A stretch of 36,995 nt of DNA, taken from positions 4,682-41,676 of the forward strand of contig NZ_JAFEUF010000008.1 in assembly GCF_016901035.1 (NCBI RefSeq). The letters are read 5' to 3'. Below the pieces are notes generated by a model. It saw nothing but the letters and a program-made list of their open reading frames with translations. It made no database searches and was not told the DNA's origin. The stretch's first letter is position 1. Every line of letters begins with the position of its first letter. This DNA comes from Streptomyces durocortorensis. GTDB taxonomy: Bacteria > Actinomycetota > Actinomycetes > Streptomycetales > Streptomycetaceae. Below are positions 23,222 through 31,336 of this stretch, in pieces. A program made the translations under genes and the position numbers.

Positions 23222-24481
23222 ATGCGGGGCTTCCAGGCCGACCGCGTCCGGTCCGCCTCCGGACCGCCGGGTGAGCGGCCACCCGTCGACGTGCTGCGGC
23301 GGCAGTCACGCGTGCTGGCACTCGCCGAATCGGCGCGCATGGTGGAGATCACCGCCGACATCGCCGTGCACGGGCTTCCCACCGAACCGGCCGCCCCGCG
23401 CGCGGTGTTCTGGTACGCCGAGCTGTCCACGCCCAGGCTGTGGGCCCGGCGCGTCCTCGGCAACGTCACTTTCCGGTCCGTGCTCTTCCAGAACGCCGTA
23501 CGGACCGCGCTCGGACTCGCCGCCGCCCGCGCGCTGGCCGGATCCCTCGACCTCGCCCACGGGTTCTGGGTGCTCCTCGCCGTCCTGACCCTCGGACGTA
23601 CGACCGCGGGCGCGACCTGGCAGGCGGTCCGCCGGGCGGTGGCGGGCAACGCGGTGGGCGCGCTGGTGGCCGGGGCGCTCGTGATCGGGCTCGGCCGGCA
23701 CACCGACGTGTACGCGGCGCTCCTCGGCCCCGTCATGCTGGCGGCCTTCGCCCTGGGCCCGCTGCTCGGCCTCGCGTACGCGCAGGCGCTGTTCACGATC
23801 GTCGTCGCCACCGCGTTCGCCCAGATCGCGCCAGTCACCTGGCGGCTGTCGGAGGCGCGGATGATCGACGTCGTCACCGGCAGCGTCATCGGGCTGCTGT
23901 GCGGCCTGCTCGCCTGGCCCGCCGGGGCGCGGCGGGAGGTCCACCGGGCCATGGCGGGGCTGCTGAGAACGTGCGCCCCGCTGGTGACCGTGACGGCGGA
24001 GGCGCTGCTCGCCCCCTCGGGCGGCTCGCGCGCCGCACCCGAGACCCTGCCGGGCGTCCACCGGCTGCGCCTCGCCGAGGCGGCGTACGCACAGTTCCGC
24101 GCCGAGACACCGGCCGACGGGGAGAGCGACCGCGCCGACTGGCACGCCGTGCTCATCGCGGCCAACCACGTTCTGCTCGGCGCGCAGTGGCTGCCGCGCT
24201 TCGGTCTCCGCCCGGCGTCCGGTGCGACGGACGCGTCGGCGGCCTGGGCCCGGGGGACCGCGTCGGGCCTGGTGGCGCAGACCGACCGGGTCGCCCGGCT
24301 GCTCACCGCCGAGCGGCCGGGGCCCGCGCCGCGGACCGCACCCGGGAGCGCCCCGGACCGCGATCCGCCGACGCCCCTGTCCGTGGACCTGGAGGTGTGG
24401 ATGACGAGCCTCGCCCACCAGCTCGCCCGCATCGAGTCCTCGCTCGCGCCGACGCCCGGCACGGACCCGCAGAGCGGATGA
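23222..24481 (+). CDS. FUSC-family membrane protein, apparently lacking the N-terminal half
   Basis: 419 residues from an ATG with GGAGG five bases upstream. A cluster of hydrophobic segments occupies about residues 80-240 (FQNAVRTALGLAAARALAG; HGFWVLLAVLTLGRTTAGATWQAVRRAVAGNAVGALVAG), the FUSC_2-like domain of YccS/aromatic-acid efflux proteins. A soluble C-terminal helical region follows. Full-length members of this group that I know of are some 650-750 residues with an additional membrane bundle first. Here only about 75 non-membrane residues precede the domain. Truncation, or a naturally short form, are both possible. A role in efflux of aromatic acids is family-level only. Confidence 0.65.
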   Translation: MRGFQADRVRSASGPPGERPPVDVLRRQSRVLALAESARMVEITADIAVHGLPTEPAAPRAVFWYAELSTPRLWARRVLGNVTFRSVLFQNAVRTALGLAAARALAGSLDLAHGFWVLLAVLTLGRTTAGATWQAVRRAVAGNAVGALVAGALVIGLGRHTDVYAALLGPVMLAAFALGPLLGLAYAQALFTIVVATAFAQIAPVTWRLSEARMIDVVTGSVIGLLCGLLAWPAGARREVHRAMAGLLRTCAPLVTVTAEALLAPSGGSRAAPETLPGVHRLRLAEAAYAQFRAETPADGESDRADWHAVLIAANHVLLGAQWLPRFGLRPASGATDASAAWARGTASGLVAQTDRVARLLTAERPGPAPRTAPGSAPDRDPPTPLSVDLEVWMTSLAHQLARIESSLAPTPGTDPQSG

Positions 24482-24487
24482 TGTCCG

Positions 24488-24503
24488 CCGGACACCCGTC
24501 CGG
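24488..24503. terminator. weak hairpin between convergent FUSC and FAD-oxidase genes
   Basis: CCGGAC and GTCCGG arms with a 4-nt loop, in the 48-bp space between convergent stops. It is short, so assignment as a terminator is tentative. Confidence 0.35.
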
Positions 24504-24529
24504 GCAGACGCCCGACGCGGCCACCGCTG

Positions 24530-26143
24530 TCAGCGCGCGGTGTCGAACAGCACGCCCGGGTTGAGGATCCCGGCCGGGTCGAGGGTCCGCTTGGCGGCGC
24601 GCAGCACGTCCGCGAACAGGTCCGGGCGCTGCCGGTCGTACCCGGGCCGGTGATCGCGTCCCACCGCGTGGTGATGGGTGACAGTCGCCCGCTGCTCGCC
24701 CAGCGTCCGGATCGCCGCCGCCTTGATCTCGTCCCACATGGCGACCTCCGACCCGCGCCGGCCCGGGGCGATCACCGTGAAGTAGGGGGCGGGACCGTCC
24801 GGGTAGACGTGCGTGAAACGGCAGTTGATCAGAGCCTTTGCACCGGTCACTTCGCGGACGGCGGCCCCCACGTCCCGCCGCACCGCCTCGTACAACTGCG
24901 GGAACCGGTCCCAGGTGCAGGCCGTCTCGAACGTCTCGCTGATCACGCTCATCCGGGCCAGCCCGTCCCGCACATACGGCATCCGCAGGAACGCCGAACG
25001 CCAGGCGCCCGCGGCCGAGCCGCCCGAAGCGGGGGAGCCGTCGGCGGGAGAGCCCCCGTGGTCGCGGGCCAGGGCGACGAGTTCGGCGAGGCGGCTCTCC
25101 ACCGGGTGGTGGGCCGACTCCACCCCCAGGACGAGGACGCTCGTGCCCTCGGCCGCCACCCCCGACAGCGCCGCCTCGCCGGGATCGAGCAGACGGCAGT
25201 TGGCCGGGTGGAGGCCGGACTGCGCGATGGCGCGGACGGCGTCCACCGCGGCGGGGAAGCGGTCGAACAGCACCGAGGCCGACGCCTTGTGGACGGGGCG
25301 GTCCTGGAGCCGCATCCACGCTTCCGTGATGATCCCGAGGGTGCCCTCCGAACCGAGGAAGAGCCGGTCCGGGGACGGTCCGGCTCCCGATCCCGGCAGG
25401 CGGAGCGACTCGCTCACCCCGGCGGGCGTCACCACGCGCAGGGAGGCGGTCAGGTCGTCGATGTGCGTGTGAAGGGTGGCGTAGTGCCCGCCCGCCCGGG
25501 TGGCGAGCCAGCCGCCGAGGGTCGAGAACTCGAAGCTCTGCGGAAAGTGCCGCAACGTCAGCCCGTGCGGCCTCAACTGTGCCTCCAGGCCCGGCCCGAG
25601 GGTTCCCGCCTGGATCCGTGCCGCCCGGCTGACCCGGTCGGTCTCCAGCACCCGGTCCATCCCCGAGAGGTCCATCGAGAGGACGCCCGCGTGGGCCCCG
25701 GCGCGGTACTCGACCCCGCCGACGACCGAACTGCCCGCCCCGTACGGGATCACGGCGACGTCCGCCCCGGCCGCCCAGTCGAGGAGGTCCACCACGTCCC
25801 GCTCCTCCCGGGGGAAGGCGACGAGATCCGGAGCGGCCGCCAGGTCGCCGTTCAGCGCGCGGACGACGTCGCGGTAGGCCTTGCCGTAGGTGTGGCCCGC
25901 GCGGTCGGCCGGGTCGCCGGAGACGAGGTGGGCGAGCGTGCGCGGCGCGCTGACACGGACGGGCGGCAGCTCCAGGGAGGCGATCGGGGGAACGGGCAGC
26001 GCGGTGTCGGCGGCCCCGGGAACCAGCGCCGCGAGCGCGGCGCACTCGGCGTCCGGCAGCGCCTGGGCGGGGTCGCCCCAGCCCCACCAGGAGCGGGTGG
26101 GAGCGGCATCGGCCCTGGGCGAGGAGGAGGTGCGGTCCGCCAT
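24530..26143 (-). CDS. FAD-binding oxidase, alkyldihydroxyacetonephosphate synthase-like
   Basis: 537 residues of the vanillyl-alcohol-oxidase/PCMH superfamily. IPYGAGSSVVGG (about 132-143) binds the FAD pyrophosphate. FSTLGGWLATRAGGHYATLHTHIDDLTASLRVVTPAG and FLGSEGTLGIITEAWMRL are the next conserved blocks. HHHAVGRDH (490-498) is the His-rich active-site motif seen in alkyl-DHAP synthases. In animals that enzyme makes ether lipid. Bacterial relatives are common in actinomycetes and their substrate is mostly unknown. It is divergent from a TetR regulator with a long symmetrical operator between them, suggesting inducible expression. Confidence 0.88.
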   Translation of the reverse strand: MADRTSSSPRADAAPTRSWWGWGDPAQALPDAECAALAALVPGAADTALPVPPIASLELPPVRVSAPRTLAHLVSGDPADRAGHTYGKAYRDVVRALNGDLAAAPDLVAFPREERDVVDLLDWAAGADVAVIPYGAGSSVVGGVEYRAGAHAGVLSMDLSGMDRVLETDRVSRAARIQAGTLGPGLEAQLRPHGLTLRHFPQSFEFSTLGGWLATRAGGHYATLHTHIDDLTASLRVVTPAGVSESLRLPGSGAGPSPDRLFLGSEGTLGIITEAWMRLQDRPVHKASASVLFDRFPAAVDAVRAIAQSGLHPANCRLLDPGEAALSGVAAEGTSVLVLGVESAHHPVESRLAELVALARDHGGSPADGSPASGGSAAGAWRSAFLRMPYVRDGLARMSVISETFETACTWDRFPQLYEAVRRDVGAAVREVTGAKALINCRFTHVYPDGPAPYFTVIAPGRRGSEVAMWDEIKAAAIRTLGEQRATVTHHHAVGRDHRPGYDRQRPDLFADVLRAAKRTLDPAGILNPGVLFDTAR

Positions 26144-26158
26144 GAGCGTATGACCTTC

Positions 26159-26186
26159 CAGTAATTTACCTCGGGGTAATTTACTG
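26159..26186. promoter_or_regulatory. 28-bp TetR-type operator
   Basis: Two copies of GTAATTTAC (26161-26169 and 26176-26184), 15 bp apart and each nearly palindromic, lie inside a 28-bp element in which 12 of 14 symmetric positions match. It ends 5 bp before the TATAGT -10 of the TetR gene and starts 15 bp before the oxidase gene, so one repressor could close both. Confidence 0.7.
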
Positions 26187-26203
26187 CAACGTATAGTCCA
26201 ACC

Positions 26204-26830
26204 ATGAACACGGCAAGAGGCTCGTCACCCGCCACTCCGCCCCCGTCCGGCCCGCGCCGGACCCGCACCGGCGCTCCTCCGGGCGCCGGGACGAAGGGGG
26301 TTCCCCGTGCGCGGCGCGAGGCGCAGATCCTGGCAGCCGCCGTGGAGGAGTTCGGGCGGCACGGACACGCCTCGGCGTCGATGGCCTCGATCGCCCGGAG
26401 CGTGGGGGTGACCAAGCCGATGCTGTACACCTACTTCGGCTCCAAGGACGGGCTCTACCTCGCCTGTCTGGAGCACATCGCCTCCTCAGGTGTTCCCCCG
26501 CGCGTCCTGGCGGCCGTCTTCGGCGTACTGGAGGGGCAGCGGGAAGCCTGGTTCGTGCTGTACGACCGGACCCTGCAGCCCGGCTCCGACCTGCACTCCG
26601 CCGCACACGCCCACCGCGCGGCCATCGACCGCCTCGCCGCGTCCGGCACCGCGGAGGTCCTGCGCGCACAGGGCAACGAGGACCTGTTGGACGCCGATGC
26701 GCTGAAGCACGTGTGGACCGGGGCCGTCGGCGCGCTCGTCGGCTGGTGGATCTCCCACCCGGAGCAGTCCGCGACGGAGATGGCGGCGCGCTGCGCCCGG
26801 CTCCTGGCCGCGATCCGCGCCCCGCACTGA
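26204..26830 (+). CDS. TetR/AcrR family regulator
   Basis: 208 residues. A Pro/Gly/Arg-rich N-terminal tail of about 35 residues precedes the helix-turn-helix (ILAAAVEEFGRHGHASASMASIARSVGVTKPMLYTYFGSKDGLYLACL). The C-terminal all-helical domain is typical for ligand-sensing members. The TATAGT hexamer at 26192-26197 puts the expected transcription start at the ATG itself, and no ribosome site is visible, so the mRNA may be leaderless. It is predicted to regulate the divergent FAD oxidase and itself through the 28-bp operator. Confidence 0.88.
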   Translation: MNTARGSSPATPPPSGPRRTRTGAPPGAGTKGVPRARREAQILAAAVEEFGRHGHASASMASIARSVGVTKPMLYTYFGSKDGLYLACLEHIASSGVPPRVLAAVFGVLEGQREAWFVLYDRTLQPGSDLHSAAHAHRAAIDRLAASGTAEVLRAQGNEDLLDADALKHVWTGAVGALVGWWISHPEQSATEMAARCARLLAAIRAPH

Positions 26831-26862
26831 CCCCGCCCCGTCAGGCTGCCGGAGGGTTTCCC

Positions 26863-27978
26863 CTAGGAAGGGGCGGGAGGACCCTCGGGCAGATCCGCGG
26901 GCTCCGGCTCCCGCGGGTCCTCCACGAGCTGCTCGCGGAGGTAGTTCCAGATCACCGCGAGCACCGCCGCCAACGGAACGGCGAGCAGGCTTCCCACCAC
27001 ACCGGCCAGGCTGCCGCCCAGCGTCACCGCGAGCAGCACGACCGCCGCGTGCAGACCCAGCCCCCGGCTCTGGATCATGGGCTGGAACACATTGCCCTCC
27101 AGCTGCTGCACCACGACGATGATCGCCAGTACGAGCAGGGCGTCCATCAGACCGTTGGAGACCAGGGCGATGACCACCGCCACGAATCCGGCGAACAGCG
27201 CCCCCACGATCGGCACGAACGCGCAGACGAACGTCAGCACCGCCAGTGGCAGGACCAGTGGCACCCCCAGGATCCACAGGCCGAGGCCGATGAAGACCGC
27301 GTCCAGCAGACCCACGAACGCCTGGGACCGGACGAACGCTCCCAGGGTGGCCCAACTGCGGGCGGCCACCTCGGGGATGTCGGTGGCGAGCCGGCCGGGA
27401 AGCTGACGGGTGAGCCACGGGAGGAAGCGCGGGCCGTCCTTGAGGAAGAAGAACATCAGGAAGAGCGCCAGAACCGCCGTGACCACCCCGTTGACCACGG
27501 TGCTCACCCCGGTGACGGCGGTGGTGACCACACTGCCGACACTGTCCTGGAGCCGGTCGGTCGCGGAGTCGAGGGCACCGGTGATCTGATCGTCGCCGAT
27601 GTTCAGCGGCGGACCGGCCGCCCACTCGCGGAGCTTGTCGATGCCCGCGACCACCCGGTCGGCCAGCTCCCCGGACTGGTCCGCGACCGGCACCGCGATC
27701 AGGGCCACGATGCCCGCCCCCACGAGCAGGGCGAACACCGTCACCACCGAGGCGGCCAGCGCCGGCCACCAGCCGTGCCGGCGCAGGAAGCGGGCGAGCG
27801 GCCAGGTCAGCGTGGTGAGGAACAGACCGACTATCAGCGGCCAGACGACCGACCACATCCGGCCCAGCACCCACAGCGCGACCGCCGCCGCCACGAGGAC
27901 CAGCAGCAGCTCTGCGGAGATCCGTGCCGACGTGCGGAGAGCGGCCGCGGTCTTTGTCGAACTCAATGGCGAAGACAT
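26863..27978 (-). CDS. AI-2E transporter family (PerM-like) membrane protein
   Basis: 371 residues, seven to eight hydrophobic segments. Conserved blocks include FLMFFFLKDGPRFLPWL, FVRSQAFVGLLDAVFIGLGLWILGVPL, FVPIVGALFAGF and the QQLEGNVFQPMIQSRGLGLHA motif typical of the family. Members export diverse small molecules or act as ion antiporters; autoinducer-2 transport has been shown for only a few. The C-terminal tail (EDPREPEPADLPEGPPAPS) is charged and Pro-rich. It appears monocistronic and converges on the TetR gene. Confidence 0.92.
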   Translation of the reverse strand: MSSPLSSTKTAAALRTSARISAELLLVLVAAAVALWVLGRMWSVVWPLIVGLFLTTLTWPLARFLRRHGWWPALAASVVTVFALLVGAGIVALIAVPVADQSGELADRVVAGIDKLREWAAGPPLNIGDDQITGALDSATDRLQDSVGSVVTTAVTGVSTVVNGVVTAVLALFLMFFFLKDGPRFLPWLTRQLPGRLATDIPEVAARSWATLGAFVRSQAFVGLLDAVFIGLGLWILGVPLVLPLAVLTFVCAFVPIVGALFAGFVAVVIALVSNGLMDALLVLAIIVVVQQLEGNVFQPMIQSRGLGLHAAVVLLAVTLGGSLAGVVGSLLAVPLAAVLAVIWNYLREQLVEDPREPEPADLPEGPPAPS

Positions 27979-28021
27979 GGCGTCACCCTATGGGTTCGGC
28001 AACCCTGTTCCGGCCACACTC

Positions 28022-28059
28022 GCGGCCCGCCCGGTCCGATCGCCACGGAGGCGGGCCGC
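28022..28059 (-). terminator. 10-bp-stem terminator downstream of the HelR-like gene
   Basis: GCGGCCCGCC (28022-28031) and GGCGGGCCGC (28050-28059) form a perfect stem with an 18-nt loop that can itself pair CCG with CGG. It starts 8 nt after the stop. Confidence 0.7.
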
Positions 28060-28067
28060 CCGACCCG

Positions 28068-30305
28068 TCAGCGCAACGCCGTCGGCAACTCCTCCCGGTG
28101 GACGATGCCCAGGCGCTGCGTGGCCCGGGTGAGCGCCACGTACAGATCGCTCCTCCCGAACCGGGCGGGCTCCACCACCAGCACATGGTCGAACTCGAGC
28201 CCTTTGGCCTGGCGCGGATCCAGCAGCACCACCGTGCGCGTGAGGTCGGGGGCCTCACCCGCCGTCACCCCGTCCAGCGGCGCGGCGATCTCCTCGTGCA
28301 GCGCACGCGGCGCGATCACCGCGAGACGTCCCTCCCGGGGCGTCAGCTCCGCGACGGCCTCGGCCACCGCGCCCGCCAGGTCCTGTCCGGTGTCCCGTGT
28401 CCACGGCTTCTCACCGGTCGACCGCACCGAAACGGGCGCGGTGAACGCGGGGTCCTTCTCCCGCAGCACCCCGGCGGCCAGCTCCATGATCTCGGCGGGC
28501 GTACGGTAGTTGACCTCCAGCGTCACGTGCTCGAAGCGGTCGCCCACGTACGGGGAGAGGATCTTCTCCCAGGACCCGACGCCCGCCTCCTCGGAGGTCT
28601 GGGCCGGGTCGCCGACCAGGGTCATCGAGCGGGTCGGCCACCGCCGCATCAGCAGCCGCCACGCCATCGGCGACAGCTCCTGCGCCTCGTCGACGATGAT
28701 GTGCCCGAACGCCCACGTACGGTCGACGGCGGCCCGCTCGGCCGCCGTACGGTGGTCGGCCTCCTCGTGCCGCTCCGCCATCCGCTCGGCGTCGATGATG
28801 TCGTGCGCGGCGAGCACCTCGGACTCCTCGTCCTCGAACTCGTAACTCTCCGAACCGCGCGACAGCTCCAGCACGCCCTGCGCGTAGCCGACCCGCTCCT
28901 GCCGTGCGGCCTCTGCGGCCGCCCGCTCCGCGCTGTCGTCGACGCCGAGCAGCTCGGCGGCCTCGTCGAGCAGCGGTACGTCGGCGGGGGTCCACGCCCT
29001 CGCAGCGGCCGGGCGCCGGATCCCGTCGGCGTCCTCCTCCGGTACGTACACCGGGTCGGCCAGATAGTCGGCGAGGAAGCCCTCGGGGGTGAGCGGCGGC
29101 CACAGCTCGTCCACGGCGGCGTGCACCTCCTTGCTCAGCGCGACGTCCCGGCCGAGCTGGGCCACATCGTCGGGACCGAGGAAGTTGGGCCCGCCGTAGG
29201 GGTCCGCGCCGATGCGCTCGACGAGCTGCGCGGTGAGGGCGTCGATGACCCGGAAGACGAAGTGCGGGCGGGCGAGATTGTGCGGCAGCCGGGTCTCCCG
29301 GGCCGCCTCCCGGGCCTCGTAGGCGATCTCCCAGTCCAGGATCAGATCCCCGCCGTCCTCGTGCGGGATCACCATCGCCGCCCCGGGCTCCGGCAGCCGC
29401 TGCCGGTCGCGTACGGCCAGGGCGAGGGCCTCGGCCATCGCCTCGCCGCCCTTGACGGCGGCGGCGCGCGGGGTGTCCGTACCGGTGGCGTGCACCCCGG
29501 GGAACAGCTCGGCCTGCGTGGCGAGCAGCACCCCGGTCTCGCCGAGCGCGGGCAGCACCTCCGCGATGTACCGCAGGAACGCCGGATTGGGGCCGACGAT
29601 GAGCACGGCGCGCTTGGCCAGCAGCTCGCGGTGCTCGTACAGCAGGAACGCGGCCCGGTGCAGCGCGACGGCCGTCTTTCCGGTGCCGGGGCCGCCCTCG
29701 ACGACGAGGACACCGCGGTGCGGGGCCCGGATGATGCCGTCCTGCTCGGCCTGGATGGTCCGCACGATGTCGCCCATGCGTCCGGTGCGCGCGGAATTCA
29801 GCGCCGCGAGCAGCACGGCGTCGCCGTTCGGGTCCTCGAAACCGGTGCGGTCGTCGTCCCCGAGATCGAGGATCTCGTCATGGAGCTCGGTGACCGTGCG
29901 GCCCTCGGTGGTGATGTGGCGACGCCGGCGCAGGCCCATCGGCGTGTGCCCCGTGGCGAGATAGAAAGGACGCGCCACCGGCGCACGCCAGTCGATCAGA
30001 ACAGGCGTGTGGTCGGTGTCGTCCTCACGGATGCCGATCCGGCCGATATGGTGCGCGAGCCCGTCCGAGCGGTCGATGCGGCCGAAACACAGAGACCCGT
30101 CCACCGCGTTCAGCGCCGCGAGCAGCCCCGAGCGCTCCGCGACGAGGATGTCGCGCTCCAGCCGCGCCTGCTGGCCCGTCCCGACCGGCGTCAACGCGTG
30201 CTCGACACCCTCGGCCGCCACCCCGCGCAGTGCGTCGACCCGGGCATGGAGCCGATCGATGAATTCCTGCTCTTCCCGCAATTCGTCGCTTTCCCGGTTT
30301 GACAA
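28068..30305 (-). CDS. helR: HelD/HelR-type RNA polymerase recycling ATPase
   Basis: 745 residues from a TTG with GGGGAG five bases upstream; the next in-frame ATG (30365) would put a hairpin inside the coding region. The N-terminal coiled coil (residues 1-65, ESDELREEQEFIDRLHARVDALRG) is the arm that enters the RNA polymerase secondary channel. Walker A is GGPGTGKT (204-211), Walker B VDEAQ (538-542), then GDPAQ, a VNYRTP motif and the C-terminal VALTRATQRL, all UvrD-type superfamily 1 features. HelD-like proteins free stalled RNA polymerase with ATP, and the HelR subgroup gives rifamycin tolerance. HelR rather than HelD is inferred from actinomycete origin and length. Confidence 0.85.
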   Translation of the reverse strand: MSNRESDELREEQEFIDRLHARVDALRGVAAEGVEHALTPVGTGQQARLERDILVAERSGLLAALNAVDGSLCFGRIDRSDGLAHHIGRIGIREDDTDHTPVLIDWRAPVARPFYLATGHTPMGLRRRRHITTEGRTVTELHDEILDLGDDDRTGFEDPNGDAVLLAALNSARTGRMGDIVRTIQAEQDGIIRAPHRGVLVVEGGPGTGKTAVALHRAAFLLYEHRELLAKRAVLIVGPNPAFLRYIAEVLPALGETGVLLATQAELFPGVHATGTDTPRAAAVKGGEAMAEALALAVRDRQRLPEPGAAMVIPHEDGGDLILDWEIAYEAREAARETRLPHNLARPHFVFRVIDALTAQLVERIGADPYGGPNFLGPDDVAQLGRDVALSKEVHAAVDELWPPLTPEGFLADYLADPVYVPEEDADGIRRPAAARAWTPADVPLLDEAAELLGVDDSAERAAAEAARQERVGYAQGVLELSRGSESYEFEDEESEVLAAHDIIDAERMAERHEEADHRTAAERAAVDRTWAFGHIIVDEAQELSPMAWRLLMRRWPTRSMTLVGDPAQTSEEAGVGSWEKILSPYVGDRFEHVTLEVNYRTPAEIMELAAGVLREKDPAFTAPVSVRSTGEKPWTRDTGQDLAGAVAEAVAELTPREGRLAVIAPRALHEEIAAPLDGVTAGEAPDLTRTVVLLDPRQAKGLEFDHVLVVEPARFGRSDLYVALTRATQRLGIVHREELPTALR

Positions 30306-30337
30306 AACGGCTCCCCGCCAGATATATTCGTACTCAT

Positions 30338-30358
30338 AAGGCCCCCGAGCGGGGCCTT
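30338..30358 (-). promoter_or_regulatory. leader hairpin of the HelR-like gene
   Basis: AAGGCCCC and GGGGCCTT form a perfect 8-bp stem around a 5-nt loop, 33 nt upstream of the TTG start. No gene ends here because both neighbours are divergent. A structure in the untranslated leader, or an operator, is more likely than an ordinary terminator. Confidence 0.55.
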
Positions 30359-30381
30359 TCTGCATGACCGCAGAAGAATCC

Positions 30382-30411
30382 AATATACGTGTGATAATCC
30401 CCGGACCGCAA
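30382..30411 (-). promoter_or_regulatory. predicted promoter of the HelR-like gene
   Basis: On the minus strand TTGCGG (30406-30411) and TATATT (30382-30387) are separated by 18 bp, a good housekeeping-sigma promoter. It predicts a leader of about 65-70 nt that includes the 30338-30358 hairpin. Its -35 lies inside the larger inverted repeat at 30396-30427. Confidence 0.5.
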
Positions 30412-30427
30412 TGACGGCCCGGGGATT
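30396..30427. promoter_or_regulatory. imperfect inverted repeat covering the -35 region
   Basis: AATCCCCGG-A-CCG pairs with CGG-C-CCGGGGATT (12 paired bases, one mismatch) around a CAATGA loop. It overlaps the predicted -35 of the HelR-like gene. A rifamycin-associated promoter element is expected near such genes, but I cannot confirm identity with its consensus. Confidence 0.45.
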
Positions 30428-30511
30428 TCGGGTATTTCGGCGTGCGCAGCGGGGCGTCTCGTCCGACACTGATGGCGGACAACTGTTTCGGTGCCAGGAC
30501 GGGATAGGGCC

Positions 30512-30958
30512 ATGAGCACACAGTTCGAAGCGACGGTCGACATCGACCGGCCCATCGAGGAGGTCTTCGCCTACCTCGCGGACGGCGAGCACGACCCGGA
30601 GTTCAGTCCACGGGTGCAGCGCATCGAGAAATCACCGAACGGTCCGACCCGCGTGGGCACCGTCTTCCACAGCACCGTCAAGGACGCGGGCATGACGTCC
30701 CGGCGCGACTTCGAGATCAGCGAGTTGGTCGCCCCGACCCGTATCCGCTGGCAGGAGCAGTCGAAGAACCTCATCACCGCGGCCGAAGGCGGCTACGACC
30801 TCGAACGCACGCCGGACGGCGGCACGCATGTGAGGCTCTTCAACGTCCTGGAGGGCCACGGCGTCGGCAAACTGCTGGTCGGCTTCGCGGGAAGCGCGGC
30901 ACGCAAGGACGCACCGGCGTTCGGGCAGCGCATCAAGGAAGCGGTCGAAGCGCCCTGA
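30512..30958 (+). CDS. SRPBCC/polyketide-cyclase-like protein
   Basis: 148 residues with the helix-grip fold signature: MSTQFEATVDIDRPIEEVFAYLADGEHDPEFSP at the start (first strand and helix), RIRWQEQSK in the middle, and the long C-terminal helix (GSAARKDAPAFGQRIKEAVE) that closes the hydrophobic cavity. Such proteins bind or modify small hydrophobic molecules, or act as stress-related START-like proteins. It is divergent from the HelR-like gene. The ribosome site (GGGAT/AGGG) is weak. No cyclase cluster is nearby, so a biosynthetic role is unsupported. Confidence 0.83.
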   Translation: MSTQFEATVDIDRPIEEVFAYLADGEHDPEFSPRVQRIEKSPNGPTRVGTVFHSTVKDAGMTSRRDFEISELVAPTRIRWQEQSKNLITAAEGGYDLERTPDGGTHVRLFNVLEGHGVGKLLVGFAGSAARKDAPAFGQRIKEAVEAP

Positions 30959-30965
30959 GCCGGCG

Positions 30966-31178
30966 TCAGTCCGGCAGGGGAACGCGGATCACCGGGTCGA
31001 ACGGGTGCTTGTTGAAGCCGCTGCGCACATTGCGGCAGCTCGGCGCCTCGCACATGAAGAACTCCTCCACGCTCCGCCGGCCCGTCCGGCTCCGGAGCCA
31101 GGTCTTCTCGCCGGCGGTGAGGGAGCGGTGCTGTTCATCGGAATCACACGTGTAGCAGTACATGGCGCGGACCGGCAC
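30966..31178 (-). CDS. small Cys-rich protein of unknown function
   Basis: 70 residues. Start is a GTG preceded by a perfect AGGAGG (four bases spacing); the ATG five codons later is too far from any site. CYTC near the N-terminus and CEAPSC about 33 residues further on form two possible metal knuckles (CxxC and CxxxxC). The sequence otherwise has basic and aromatic residues (TWLRSRTGRRSVEEFFM; NKHPFDPVIRVPLPD). I do not recognise the family. Zinc binding is suggested by Cys spacing only. It converges on the SRPBCC gene with seven bases between. Confidence 0.6.
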   Translation of the reverse strand: MPVRAMYCYTCDSDEQHRSLTAGEKTWLRSRTGRRSVEEFFMCEAPSCRNVRSGFNKHPFDPVIRVPLPD

Positions 31179-31336
31179 GGGACCTCCTGAAGCGGGCGAA
31201 CAGGCGGAAGGCGAAGCATATGGGGGCGCGCCGGGCGGGGACAGGGCGTGGCGCGTCAGATCCCGCCGGTGTCGGAGCACTCGGCGACCCACCGGCGCGC
31301 GCTCCCACGCTTCACGCCGGGAAGCCGGGAGCGCGC

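Noticed and set aside
23055..23588. Alternative-frame ORF at the start of the FUSC-type gene
   Set aside because: It has a plausible ribosome site at 23118 but its text becomes Cys/Trp/Pro noise where the other frame gives clear membrane segments.
26832..26877. CCCGCCCC/GGGGCGGG inverted repeat between the TetR and AI-2E genes
   Set aside because: The 30-nt loop and location partly inside the coding end make a terminator role too weak to list.
30306..30365. Upstream ATG start (30365) for the HelR-like gene
   Set aside because: It would encode the leader hairpin and lacks a ribosome site; TTG 30305 has GGGGAG at the right distance.
30338..30427. Claim that either inverted repeat is the published rifamycin-associated element
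   Set aside because: I cannot reproduce that consensus with certainty from memory; kept only as a candidate regulatory structure.
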